A DNA stretch of 64,000 nt from Aradus depressus (Eukaryota > Arthropoda > Insecta > Hemiptera > Aradidae): NCBI GenBank assembly GCA_963662175.1, contig OY759218.1, positions 13,234,480-13,298,479 of the forward strand. Reading direction: 5' to 3'. Below are positions 22,691 through 34,124 of this stretch, one piece after another. The notes under the pieces were generated by a model that was not told the origin of the DNA, searched no databases, and saw only the letters and a program-made list of their open reading frames with translations. The translations under genes and the position numbers were made by a program. Positions within the stretch are counted from its first letter, which is position 1; every line of letters starts with the position of its first letter.

Positions 22691-23605
22691 TACAGTAGAC
22701 TCTCCCTTATCCTGCGTTGCCGGGACCGGCGTGATGCCGGATAACGGAAATCATCAATTAATGAAAAAAACTATATTAAAGCATAAAAAAAAGTGTTTTT
22801 AGGTGAGCTAAGGAATAAAACACGTATGTATTTTGTTGATAACATTTATTAAATTGACAAATATGTACATACTGAACATTGATTTATTATATGTACGTAC
22901 ATATGTATATTTATCCAAGCATTAAAAAGATATTTTGAAATCTGCGTTTAATTACATACATATTTAAAACAAAATCTAAAATTCTAAAAATATTATTTGT
23001 TAAAAAAATCGGTAATTTTCTTTTGTTTCGCTAACACAACACTGTTCCGTGCTGCATAGTCCCACCATTTCTTTAGTGTTAAGACGTCTGAAAAACGCCA
23101 ACGATTCTTTTCACTATGAGAATCAAATGAAAACTGAGAAAAATAAAACTGGTGTAAAAGAAAAATAAATAGGAGGAGAGGGTTTCTGTGGAAAAAAATT
23201 AAACTTTGACTTTACTGGTTAAGTGTTCATTTCCCGATAAGACGATATTGTTGTGCCACTGACGGGACGGTACCTTTGTTTTTCTATTCTAGGAAACATT
23301 TTTTATAAATGTTTGATTTTCAACTATGTATTTATTATAATTTATTTATAGGATATTAGTGAAGTAATAAAACATTGTATTAGCGTTCCCTTCACCATAA
23401 ATACAATGTACATAATATGTAAGTATGTACAATAAAAACACATGAAAGATTCATGAGTTACGGAATTATTATGTGCTCGTAAATACATGTGGCTCTATAT
23501 ATAATTGATAATCTAATAATTGAATGTTAATTTTAGTTTAACAAATTTGATATTATTTTGCGAGCGCCGGTTAACAGAACTCTGGATAAGGGAGAGTCTA
23601 CTGTA
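22691..23605. mobile_element. Pogo/Tigger-like MITE with TA ends
   Basis: The ends TACAGTAGACTCTCCCTTAT and its exact complement (ATAAGGGAGAGTCTACTGTA) delimit about 915 bp and include the TA duplicated on insertion. This terminal sequence is close to pogo/Tigger-type Tc1-mariner ends. No transposase is visible inside. Confidence 0.75.
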
Positions 23606-23767
23606 CTAATACATTCTGCATTCTTTAATAAATTAAAAAAAAAGTTTTGGTGAATCACTGGCATTGTACATCCCCAGAACGAATGAATTAATTGACTAAT
23701 CAGTAAACGAAGATTTGTCAAAAATCTCTGCAGAGTCAGATCAAATCATGCACTTTGACGTAAATAT

Positions 23768-23971
23768 TTGCATAGGATCGGCAAAAGTGAGACTCCTTTC
23801 TGTGAGGACTGTGGACGAACCGAGGATCCAGAGCATGTCATCATGTGGTGCAGTAAATATTCGTATTCAAGGACCAAATTTATAGATAAGGTACGGAAGG
23901 TAACAAAGGATACCCCAAGTTACATGGACCTGCTCAGACTTCCCAATCTCCATTTCGAAAATTTACATTAA
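23768..23971 (+). pseudogene. LINE C-terminal zinc-knuckle fragment
   Basis: The 67-residue reading has FCEDCGRTEDPEHVIMWCSK, a C-x2-C-x8-H-x4-C knuckle of the type that ends many Jockey, I and R1 type LINE proteins. The upstream RT/RNase H is absent. It is a short, isolated relic. Confidence 0.6.
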
Positions 23972-24119
23972 TTTTTCCAAGAGATAGGCGTAGATTTTTA
24001 AATTTCACCTTTTAGAGAACATATAGAGTAAAATTGTTTTTTTTTTTTTTTGAAGTGGCTAATGGCTCAATGCGAAAGTCAAAAATAAAAAAATAAAATA
24101 AAAAACGGTTTGGGATAAT

Positions 24120-24570
24120 AATCAATTGTTGACTAACATAGGGCTTCTAAATCCTCAGGCTAAATTTAGTGTCTATAAATTCTTTACCTCGGCAGTTAGG
24201 CAGAGCCTCCTCCCCTGAAATCCCCTTCCCTTCGGTCGATCTTGCTGATAGTTTGATAATTAATAGGTATTTCCTCATGGTGTTTTGATTTTAAATATGA
24301 AATTTCACGTCTATACATTCATTACATCGGTATATTGGGGGTTTTGAGTCGAGCCCCCCACTGATCCCCCTTCCCTTCCACCGATTCAGGTTTTAATTAA
24401 AAGTTGTCGTTTTCAACTCACATATGAAATTTTTTGTCGATACATTCTTTCTATCGGGAGTTTTCGTGTTCACAGACGGAATGTTTTATTTATTTTTGGA
24501 ATCGAGTTTTGGAAAACATGAAATTCCGGTGAAAACACAACTTCGAATATCGTATAGCTGGAGAAGTAAA
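24120..24570 (+). repeat. Family A repeat copy
   Basis: Family phrases in order: 'ttctaaatcctcaggctaaa', 'attacatcggtat', 'gaaaacatgaaattccggtg', and an end 'cgaatatcgtatagctgg'. It is non-coding. Confidence 0.55.
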
Positions 24571-24694
24571 ATAACGGCATGCATTAAAGTTCATTTTAGA
24601 ACTTGAAAAAAAGCAGCAACCTGTAAAGAGCTCGTCCTTTCAGGCCGAATCGAGAGTGCACAAGGACGTTAAATCAAACAAACAATGCATTAAA

Positions 24695-24960
24695 CAAACA
24701 GGACTTTGTTATACCAACCACTTTTATACAGATCACTTTCTCTCTCCCCCTCCACCCTTTCATACAGGCGTTAATATGTATATGAAGGTAATGTGTTGGA
24801 GTCAGCTGTTTTCTTAGATTCATTGTACAGCGTAGTTCTGAGAGCGACATTTTTCTATCCAGGAATGCCTGAATTTAATTTAATAAGAGGGAGAGAGAGT
24901 GTGATCTGTACAAAAATTGGTTGGTATAAGAAAGTCCGGGCACATCACATATATATATTT
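24695..24960. mobile_element. MITE of the GGACTTTCTTATACC family
   Basis: The left end 'ggactttgttataccaacca' faces the right end 'ttggttggtataagaaagtc'. Internal CT-rich and GA-rich tracts match relatives at 4.9, 9.2 and 28.2 kb. Confidence 0.65.
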
Positions 24961-25139
24961 TTTTTCTTTATTTTTTTATTTTTTAAAATTAAAAACTACC
25001 AATAATAAAACTATATTTTATAATTCGTTGCTATGCGTCACAATTAATACATTATTCAGAAACATTACCTACAGAAATGTATTTTCCAATCTTTGGGATG
25101 CTGTAACTGGTCATATTGATCCTATCTCAAATCTGAGGT

Positions 25140-25620
25140 CATTTTGTTAGTTGAAAATTTAATAACGAACATTTTTTGTAAGAACCAATTTTTAGTAGAC
25201 TAACCGTTTTTACGTACATCAAGGTAACGTCTAAAAATATGGGTTTCAAAATTATATTTTCGGACGATTTTGGGGCATGTACCTCACAAACCGGGCGACC
25301 TGCGAGAAATCGCATTTCATATAAAACGTTTCAGTATTCTCTACAACTTTTATTTTTTAAGATTCTTGATGAGGTAAATATAAGCGGTATCTCGTAAAAT
25401 ATACCTAACCCCTGAAGTAAAGTGGCCTCAATTTCCCGTTTTGTTTCATGTTTTCCGAACTCTAGATTCCAAATATGAAAAAAAAAAAAAAAAAAAATCG
25501 GTCTGTCTGTGAACAATTCCCGATAGAATGAATATTTCGACAAGAAATTGTGTGTTTATCCAGAACCCTCTAACGACGACACCTATAGATTTTCAGCCAA
25601 CTCGTTTAATTCCCTTTACT
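25140..25620 (-). repeat. Family B and family A fragments
   Basis: 25,190-25,440 is an inverted, diverged copy of family B ('gcggtatctcgtaaaat', 'gtggcctcaatttc'). It runs into family A sequence at 25,450-25,600 with an A-run near 25,479. The following 25,620-26,460 is AT-rich with T-runs and no gene. Confidence 0.5.
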
Positions 25621-26465
25621 GGTGTGTACACCTAAGGACCTAAAATCCAATGCTCTTATCCCTTTCTTGTTAGCTCCACTGTGGGAGTCATCAATTATAC
25701 CTAACCAGGTTTAGTTACCTAATCGAATTTTTGGTCAATTTTCCCCAAGGCTTCAAGTACATAATGTAAAAGTTGCACCAGCTTATAACGCTTTTCCAGT
25801 TATAACTCTTTTTTTATCATCCCCGTTCATGACAGTGTCCATGTTCATGACTACACCTTTTTATGATTTTCCTTGTATTTTTGAAGTGAAAACTTTTTTA
25901 GGCGCGCTCTGAACGACAACAAGGAGTGCATCATTTCAAGAATAACGTTATTATTATTATTACGTATTATAATAATAAAATAATATAATATGTATGTTTT
26001 GCGTATATATATATATTTTTTTTATTTTTATTTTTTTTTTTTTTTATTTTTGTAGAAAATACAAGTTTACAGAAAGGTTTCTTCACCATTACCCTTATAC
26101 AAATACAGTAATCAGTAAATCAGTAAATTAAAAAAAACAATGCTACTTTCTAAGAGAAAATTTTAAAAACTCTTAATGATAAAGGATAAAAAAACAAATA
26201 TAAAATAACTGAATTGAAAGTAAGTTTATAAACTGTCGAAAAACAGAGATTATAATTTTAAAATCGCGATCGGATATTTTTATGCTTCCCTCCCTATGTT
26301 TTTAACCAATGCGTTTTGACTTGCGTCAACACTTAATCAGTGTAGTATTTCAAGTATATATAATTTGTGTGTACTTAATACTTTATTTAAGAGTAGTTTA
26401 ATATAATACGCATATGTTATTGTATATGATCAGTGTAATATTTAAAGTGTATACAAAACAAAAGA

Positions 26466-27017
26466 CATAATCACAGAGCTGCTGGAGTTGCTATATTTAA
26501 GAATAACAGAGATACCAAAAATACTTTTGATGTAGCATCAAGTAATACAGAATCATATGGGTTAAATCAGTCATGTATCGGAGAAATTTGTACAGCGAGA
26601 TGTGAAGCAGAAAAGGGACAAGTAATTGTAATGGTTGCTATTTATATTTCACCAAATCAAAGCGTAAAGAAAATTATCGAATTCATTCACGAGAATTTAC
26701 TTGCCTACACCGAAACCGGATCTGCTCTTCTGAATCGAAATGTACACAAATTACCAATGATTTTGAGTGGAGATTTTAATGTGGATTTTTCAAAAGACAA
26801 ATCAAAACCTTTAGTAGATTTTTTGGAATCTAAATTCAATTTAATTATGTCAAATGATCCAAATGTCAGCACAACAAAATACGGAACAACGCTTGACGGA
26901 ATTTTTTTTAGATATTTAAATAAATTAGAATCTAAAGTATTTATAACATATTTCAGCTACTATAAACCTATTGTTTCATTCTTAGAATATAATAGCAATG
27001 AAGAAGTCCAATCATAG
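26466..27017 (+). pseudogene. EEP-type endonuclease fragment (mobile-element derived)
   Basis: The open frame continues upstream of the first Met (26,631) to at least 26,466, where it reads NHRAAGVAIFKNN. It then shows VAIYISPNQS, LSGDFNVDFS and STTKYGTTLDGIFFR. These are the ordered motifs of the endonuclease/exonuclease/phosphatase fold used by LINEs and by Helentron-type elements. The last motif, where such enzymes usually carry a catalytic His (SDH or S-x-H), reads SYYKPIV with no His. N-terminal catalytic motifs are not visible. It is probably a degenerate fragment of a transposon endonuclease, and I cannot decide which class. Confidence 0.6.
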
Positions 27018-27229
27018 CAAAATTCAACTAAATAATTAATTCACAAATATGATTATATATTTTGTAACTAATATTACTTTATGAGTATATAAATAAAAAT
27101 AAATAATTTTATATAAGAATAATAATTATTTGTATAATAATCACCTTCTTTCTGATTCACCAAACTAATCCGAACTAATCTATTATATAACATCAATGTA
27201 ATTATTATACCTATACTATAAGGACGTAT

Positions 27230-27670
27230 TGTAATCATCAATTATTGTGCGAAAATCCGAGATCGAGGTTTCAACTGATTTTCACGTTTCAAGGTCCCCT
27301 GAATACGTTTTCAGCATATTCGCGATGATGTCTGTCTGGTGTGTGTGTGTGTGTGTGTGTATATGTGATTGGAAAGTTGTCAGCTCTCTACCGCAAAAAC
27401 AATTGTAGCTATGAACTTGAAATTTGGAATGAAGGAGTCACATGTTCCAACTTAAGTCTGATTAGATTTTGGCCGAAATCGAACGAAAATTGAGACCAAT
27501 TTCCTCCAGTCCTAACTTCATTTTACAAGATGCAGCCTATGTTTATGACCTAATCAAAAATCTTTTCGAATAATAGTTGTAGAGAATAATGAAATATATA
27601 ATTTATATGAAATATGATTTTTTACTGGTCGTCCGGTTTTCGAGATACATGCCGAAAACCATCTTGAAAT
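27230..27670 (+). repeat. Family B dispersed repeat
   Basis: A second good copy of the 4,250-4,640 repeat in the same orientation, with a (GT)n expansion near 27,343 and the tail 'cggttttcgagatacatgcc'. Confidence 0.65.
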
Positions 27671-27829
27671 GTAGTTTTGAAACATACACACAAAATCGCT
27701 TACAAATCACTCTCTATCCCCTCTCCTTTCTCAAAATAATTTCATTTTGTCTTTTTGAACAGCGTAATATTTTTTAGATCTTTTTTTTTTTTTCTTTTTG
27801 GCCTCGGCAGACACCACACTAGCCATTGC

Positions 27830-28135
27830 TATTCTTAAAACTACACTATAAAAGATAATTCTGCCAAAGACGGGATACTGGAGGGAGGGACAGTTCAGTG
27901 AACATAAGTTCTCTCTGGGTATGATATTTGGTACATGTAAGTACAATGTGCTCCAGGTTCTCCTCCACCCGACACACCCGGCACAGTGGGCTGTCTGCCT
28001 TGCCTATCCTAAAGAGATACGTCCCAAAGATCCCGGTTCACCCTCATTCTATTGATAACAGTACATACAGACTTGGGGAGACAGGCCTCCCTGTACCAGG
28101 GTTCTGAGCCCACTCTCGGGTTCATCCTCTTATAC
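27830..28135 (-). pseudogene. LINE C-terminal fragment, frameshifted
   Basis: On the minus strand one frame gives SVCTVINRMRVNRDLWD. After a frameshift the next gives LFRIGKADSPLCRVC followed by VEENLEHIVLTC, a C-x2-C...H...C knuckle. The layout (RNase H-like end plus knuckle) is that of Jockey/I type LINE proteins. It is a relic. Confidence 0.6.
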
Positions 28136-28231
28136 CAACGTTTATTTTTTAGATCGTAACTCATAGCAACGAACTTGAATTATGGTTGTTGTACTGGTAG
28201 CAATTTTTTTGAAAAGTTATAAAAATTAAGA

Positions 28232-29215
28232 AAAATAAAATTATGATGTGGCTATTACAGGACTTTCTTATACCAACCACGCTTAAAGCTAGTACAGACA
28301 TGCGAGCAACGAACCGAGCACTGTTCGGCTCGTTTTCAGTTTTCAACGAACACACTCCAAGCCGAACAGAGACGAGCCGAGCATTTGGATGCTCCACAAC
28401 CATACTAACGAACATAACCTGCACAAGTTAACCTGCAGATAACAAATTTACGTTTATTTATATATCATTTTATTACTATTCAAAATCTTTAATCAGAAAA
28501 TGCTCAAGGTAGGTAGCTACTTACGCTATTTACATATTTGTAGTACAATTAATACGGATACGAATTTATTATGATACGTAATTTATTTTTACATGTAAAT
28601 TGTTTAAAATGAACACTTTTTTAGGAAAAGTGTTTGAATAATTCCTCCCAAGCATCCAATCTCTTTATTTTATTAAAATGTAATTTGTGTTTTAAATCCC
28701 ATATGACTAGGTACTGTCTCATAGCCTGAGCAAACTGAATTTGAAGCTCCTGAGACCAGTCTTTTATTGAATAATATTTAAATATATATTTAATTTAAAA
28801 AAAAAAAAAGAACGTGCACTTCCAAAAACCTAAATATTTGAGTGCTCGGGTCAAGTCGGGACGGTTCGGCTTGGTACCAGTCCACACTCACCGCAGCCCG
28901 AGCCGAACATTCCTTTGATGGTTCGTCAAAAAACCGACAAAAGGTGGAGCAGAACCCGAGCCTCCCTTGTTCGTCGAGCGCCTGCGCACTATTCCCCAGG
29001 CATGCGCACTGACTAATGTTCGGCTCGTTGCTCGCGTGTCTATACGCCTCTTAACAGATCACTCCCTCTCCTCCCCCTCCCCCCCCCCCTTCTCAAAATA
29101 ATTTCATACTGGCATTACTTTTTATATGAAAGTAATGAGTTGGCGACTACGCAATACAGACAGAGTGATCTCCAAGCGTGGTTGGTATAAGAAAGTCCTG
29201 TAATGGCCACATCAC
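28232..29215. mobile_element. MITE carrying a second, nested MITE
   Basis: The outer termini 'gatgtggctattacaggact' and 'tcctgtaatggccacatcac' belong to the 4.9-kb MITE family. Inside, at about 28,288-29,050, is another element with inverted ends, 'gacatgcgagcaacgaaccg' against 'ggctcgttgctcgcgtgtc', flanked by CTTAA on both sides. The inner element is rich in 'gttcggctcg' motifs and has a CpG-rich right end. Confidence 0.7.
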
Positions 29216-29500
29216 AATTTTTTTCACTATTGTGGAAACTATTTTCCTTATTTATTTTTATACTTAATGGTATTACCAACTTTTTTAATGTTCAAATTAT
29301 TTTATAAAGACCATCTCTACTGATGGTATATTTGTCAGTATATTGTATACTAGGTACTAGAAAAACTTCTGTTAATGAAGTATCCATTCATTGGTTTTTT
29401 TTTATGGAAATGCCAGAAGTCAACCAAAACAACCTGAGTCAGGTTATACTCCGTTCTCCAGGGACAACTTCAGTCAGGAACCAGTGGCGCCGACTACATA

Positions 29501-29784
29501 TATAATTAGTTATTATGACTCATGCCCGGGCTTTAACTACTAGGTCATATCGTCTACTACCAGAGCGTTCTTTCGTCACTCTGTTCACCTAGGGCAGGAG
29601 TCTTTAACGAGTACCTGACATCGTACAGGCTCGGGACCGTCGCTTAACGTCCCCATCCGAAGAACGGCGTGCTTAAGTTTATTTTACCTCCCAGATAAAA
29701 TAAACTAAAAGCCTCGGCCGGGTTTCGAACCTGAGCTTGAGCTCAATAGGCAAGCACGCATACCACTGAGCTACCGGCGCCCTC
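29501..29784 (-). mobile_element. tRNA-derived SINE with 11-bp target duplication
   Basis: It is flanked by CCGACTACATA at 29,490-29,500 and 29,785-29,795. The tRNA-like head is at the right end on the minus strand (TAGCTCAGTGGTATGCG, then a B-box GGTTCGAAACCCGG). The body matches the 3.8- and 40.1-kb copies. Confidence 0.85.
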
Positions 29785-29799
29785 CCGACTACATAGATA

Positions 29800-30505
29800 G
29801 AAAATCATTAATAAATCTAAAATCTGTTTCCTGACTGAAACCGATGTCTACACAAAATGTTATAGTTGGATTTCAAAGTTGATAGATCCAACAGCAAGAT
29901 GAGAGTAGACACTTAGTAATAGCGGCCTTCAGGCCTACTTCATTACAAAAGCATTCCTCTTGTTCATTATCGGAATTCTGGGTGTATAAACGGATAATTA
30001 AATAATGATAATTAGCTAATTAAGGTGATTCAAATGTTAATTGAGATTAAACAACACATCAAATAATCAACCTAGATAGAAACAGAATATATGGAATCTC
30101 CTAGATCTAGCTTTAATGATGAAGGAATTCGCATCAAAACCGCTAATGCTTCTTAAGAATTTCGATATTATTGGAATATCTGTTTTGATGATCCAAACGA
30201 TTAATGCATTTCAAACAGTTGAATAAAATGAGAAAACAATGGGGAATGGGGTATATGCGGTCAGTAAACGAGCTGTGAACGTACGTAAATACAGACGTAA
30301 CAGTCGAAACTGTTACTTTACAGGATCAGGAACAAATTGTTAGAAGTGACATTTTAATTGTAAGATATAGCAACGAATTTTATAATATATTTTACTATGG
30401 GTACTATTTTATGGCAAAGGATGAAAATGAAGGTAATACATATACACAGGACTTTCTTATACCAACCACCTTTTTACAGATCACGCCTACAGATCGCATC
30501 ACATA
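29800..30505. other. Unassigned sequence with a MITE fragment at the right
   Basis: I recognise nothing in 29,800-30,440. 30,446-30,505 is an end fragment of the GGACTTTCTTATACC MITE family. Confidence 0.4.
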
Positions 30506-31280
30506 TTTCTGGGCCCTCTAATCGCTCGACCGTTGATATTTCGAACCTCTGGAGCTTTGGCTGTCGAAATGTTACAAAATATTATATTCCCTCTATCTTA
30601 AAGCTTCAAAATGAAGTGTTTCTTCAACTTCATTCCGTGGCTAATTATTTCAATGTCAATGGCCTTAATTACTTCTCTGTAAAAATGAAAAAATATTAGC
30701 TTGGTAGTTATTCCGAATCGCGCCCAATTATTATTCATAAAGTCGAATTGACTGTAGAAGAAATTCTATAATAATATTAGTGTGGGGGAGGTAAGCCATG
30801 CTTTTTGGAAAAAAAAAATTTCCGATTTTCATCGATTTTTCCAAATGTTGTTTTTTTTACGCTCGCTTAAATTTTTTTAAATTATATTATATACTTTAAA
30901 TTTTTTACATTTTTTTTACGTTCGGTTAAAATTGTTTCTTTCCTATTATATACTCTATATTTTTTACAAAAACAACCAGCACCATGCATTTTATAATTGC
31001 ATGAAAATGAAAAATGCGGTATTTTTGAAATTCAGCGTCGACTATATTGCTATTAATTGTATATACTAACGTTTTATTTTATATGTTTTTTCCTCGATAT
31101 AACACTTGGATTCCCGGTTATAACACTCTTTTTTACCAGTCAGACAGAAAAACATTGAGGGAATTCATGAATAATTTTTCTGTAAACAGACCTCGCTTTG
31201 TTTTATTAGTACTCAGAATTTTTCACCAACTCTCAAATTTCCCCTCTAGGGGATACAACAATAGGATTTTTGTATTTTGC
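30506..31280 (+). repeat. Large inverted repeat, left arm
   Basis: The sequence from 'tttctgggccctcta' to 'ggatttttgtattttgc' reappears, reversed, at 33,407-34,124, and partly reversed at 31,576-32,107. Reading frames in the three copies resemble one another (for example FMNNFSVNRPRFVLL) only because the DNA is similar. I see no domain. Confidence 0.75.
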
Positions 31281-31284
31281 AGAT

Positions 31285-31435
31285 TAAATTAATACCTGTT
31301 AACGCACAGGCTCGGGACCATCAATCATTTAATGTCTCATCCGAAGGACGGCGTTCTCAAGGTTTTAACATAGATAAATAACCTAAGGGCCTCGGCGAGT
31401 ACGCTAGCCGGGGAGCTACCGGCGCTCTCTTGAGT
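31285..31435 (-). mobile_element. SINE fragment
   Basis: 'cacaggctcgggaccatc' and 'ctcatccgaaggacggcg' match the body of the tRNA SINE. The head is partly degraded ('gggcctcgg', 'gagctaccggcgc'). Confidence 0.6.
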
Positions 31436-31575
31436 GTGTCCCTAAGTAAGACACCTACTGATAATCAGCTAAATCTGTCGGTTGGTTTTCGAGGGAGAGA
31501 GAAATACCATTAAAATGAAATACAATTTGACCACTTTTTTAAAATTTTTATGGCCTTATGTATGATGTAAAATGT

Positions 31576-32107
31576 ATGTAAAAATTCTGACTACTAATAA
31601 AACAAAGCGAGGTCTGTTTACAGAAAAATTATTCATGAATTCCCTCAATGTTTTTCTGTATGACTGGAAAAAAAGAGTGTTATAACCGGGAATCGAAGTG
31701 TTATATAGAGGAAAAAACATATAAAATAAAACGTTAGTATATAAAATTAATAGCAAATGTAGTATTTCAAAAATACCGCATTTTTCATTTTCATGCAATT
31801 AAAATGCATGGTGCTGGTAGTTTTTGTAAAAAATATAGAGTATATAATAGGAAAGAAACAATTTTAACCGAACGTAAAAAAAATGTAAAAAATTTAAAGT
31901 ATATAATAGAATAGAAAAAAATTTAAGTGAACGTAAAAAAAACAAAATTTGGAAAAATCGATAGAAATTTTCTTTTTTCAAAAAAGCATGGCTTCCCTCC
32001 CCCACACTAATACTAATATTATAGAATTTCTTCTACAGAATATCTTCTAAAGTCAATTCGACTTTATGAAGAATAATTGGGCGCGATTCGGAATAATTAC
32101 CTAGCAT
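31576..32107 (-). repeat. Middle copy of the large repeat, inverted
   Basis: It is the reverse complement of about 30,720-31,220 and therefore in the same orientation as the right arm. It shares 'tgggcgcgattcggaataat' at the end and lacks both outer ends of the arms. Confidence 0.7.
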
Positions 32108-32144
32108 ATTAGCCTTGACGCTTATAATGGTATTACCTAGTTAT

Positions 32145-32290
32145 TTACGACATTCATGGCCCCGGGAGGGAGTTCTATCTACGAAATAAAACTCACTCCC
32201 GGACGGGATTCGAACCCGCAAACCATGGTGAGACCATGCGACCAAAGCCCTACGCTCTAGCCCACATGGCCACCATGGCTACCTACCCTT
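32145..32290 (-). mobile_element. Second type of tRNA-derived SINE (fragment)
   Basis: On the minus strand a tRNA-like head has 'gtgggctagagcgtagg' (A-box-like) and GGTTCGAATCCCG (B-box), then 'ggagtgagttttatttc'. The head differs from that of the other SINE family. The remaining DNA to 32,740 includes a short repeat ('agcacctctggtgg') also seen near 51,900. Confidence 0.6.
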
Positions 32291-32739
32291 TCCTTTGGAA
32301 ATTTTTAATTTATTTAATTTTTATTTTATACTAGCACCTCTGGTGGAGAGCTGAGTCAAAGTGTACGTTCGCCCATATTGCCCCCTGGTCCAATGAAGAT
32401 CACACTTTGACCCATTTCGATGCTCCCATTGTTCAAGAGCAGAACTTGGTCACTTATTTCTGGGACCTACTTTATATTCATATATTTATGTATTCATGTA
32501 TTTATATATTCATTTATTTATAGAGGGTATTAACTTACTAGTGAATCAGGGGTCATTCTCCAAAACGATAGTTGGAAGAAATCTGAAATATTTGTATTTC
32601 TTTAATTTTTACTAACTTATACCTTTATTCGTGCGAAAATCCGAGATGAGTTTGTAAAGTAATTTCACGTTTTGGTCAGAAATTCGACCCTGAGTTCAAC
32701 GGAGTCTTCAAGTTTTCCATCCCCCAGGTTTCAAAAAGT

Positions 32740-33045
32740 ATATATTTATATTACTTCCCCAGTTATACGAAGTGATCGATCAAAAATGCGACGCTGAGCT
32801 TTCAACGGAAATGTTGCGCGAAATCGGACAATAGGACGGGGGACCAGAGAGGAGGGACTCGACTCAAATACCCTAATAACTACCGATATATCGACACAGC
32901 ATTTAGTAAGAGGATTCAGAAGCCACTATGTAAGTCAAATATTGAGTTTTAGCCCAATCGGTTTTAGAGGGAGAGCGAAGACATAATTGATTAATTTTTG
33001 CTGGGAAGTACATAGCCGGTGATTCACCATCGATATTTCAGGACC
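32740..33045 (-). repeat. Family A repeat copy
   Basis: It begins with 'cttccccagttatacgaagt' and ends 'acatagccggtgattcacc'. It is non-coding. Confidence 0.6.
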
Positions 33046-33406
33046 AATATGAACAACGTTACCAACCACTTTTGTATATATAAATATATATACCTATATA
33101 CAATGCTCTTATCCCTTCCCTGTAAGCGCTTAACTTTCACCTTAACTTGTTATTATCTAGTCGTACGAACTAAAGTTAACAAGGCCTTAACCTAGGCTAC
33201 CAGTTTCCTTTGCGAATCTAAGAAAACTTCCATGATCTACAATTCCCTCCCCCTCTTTCCTCTCAAATTCATTACTGGGTATAAGAAAGTCACTCTCTAT
33301 GAAACAAAGAGAAAACTATTAAATCTACACCCGTGCATCAGGAGATTTTGAAACGAAAACTGAAAATCAGCCACCTCCAATATCTAAAGTCTAGTACACA
33401 CTGGTG

Positions 33407-34124
33407 GCAAAATACAAAAATCCTATTGTTGTATCCCCTAAAGGGGAAATTTGAGAGTTGGTGAAAAATTCTGAGTACTAATAAAACAAAGCGAGGTCTG
33501 TGTACAGAAAAATTATTCATGAATTTCCTCAATGTTTTTCTGTATGACTGGAAAAAAAGAGTGTTATAACCGGGAATCGAAGTGTTATATCGAGGAAAAA
33601 ACATATAAAATAAAACGTTAGTATATAAAATTAATAGCAAATATAGTCGACGCTGAATTTCAAAAATACCGCATTTTTCATTTTCATGCAATTATAAAAT
33701 GCATGGTGCTGGTTGTTTTTGTAAAAAATATAGAGTATATAATAGGAAAGAAACAATTTTAACGGAACGTAAAAAAAACAACATTTGGAAAAATCGATAA
33801 AAATCGGAAATTTTTTTTTTCCAAAAAGCATGGCTTCTCTCCCCCACACTAATATTATTATAGAATTTCTCCTACAGTCAATTCGACTTTATGAAGAATA
33901 ATTGGGCGCGATTCGGAATAATTACCAAGCTAATATTTTTTCATTTTTACAGGGAAGTAATTAAGGCCATTGACATTGAAATAATTAGCCACGGAATGAA
34001 GTTGAAGAAACACTTCATTTTGAAGCTTAAGGATAGAGGGAATATAATATTTTGTAACATTTCGACAGCCAAAGCTCCAGAGGTTTGAAATATCAACGGT
34101 CGAGCTATTAGAGGGCCCAGAAAA
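33407..34124 (-). repeat. Large inverted repeat, right arm
   Basis: Reverse complement of 30,506-31,280. It is bounded on both sides by the sequence AGTCTAGTACACACTGGT (33,389 and 34,124), which is also the terminus of the neighbouring transposon. Confidence 0.75.

Noticed and set aside
30506..34124. A conserved small protein encoded in the three foldback copies
   Set aside because: The reading frames are similar because the DNA is nearly identical. There is no domain, and the middle and end copies differ in length and start.
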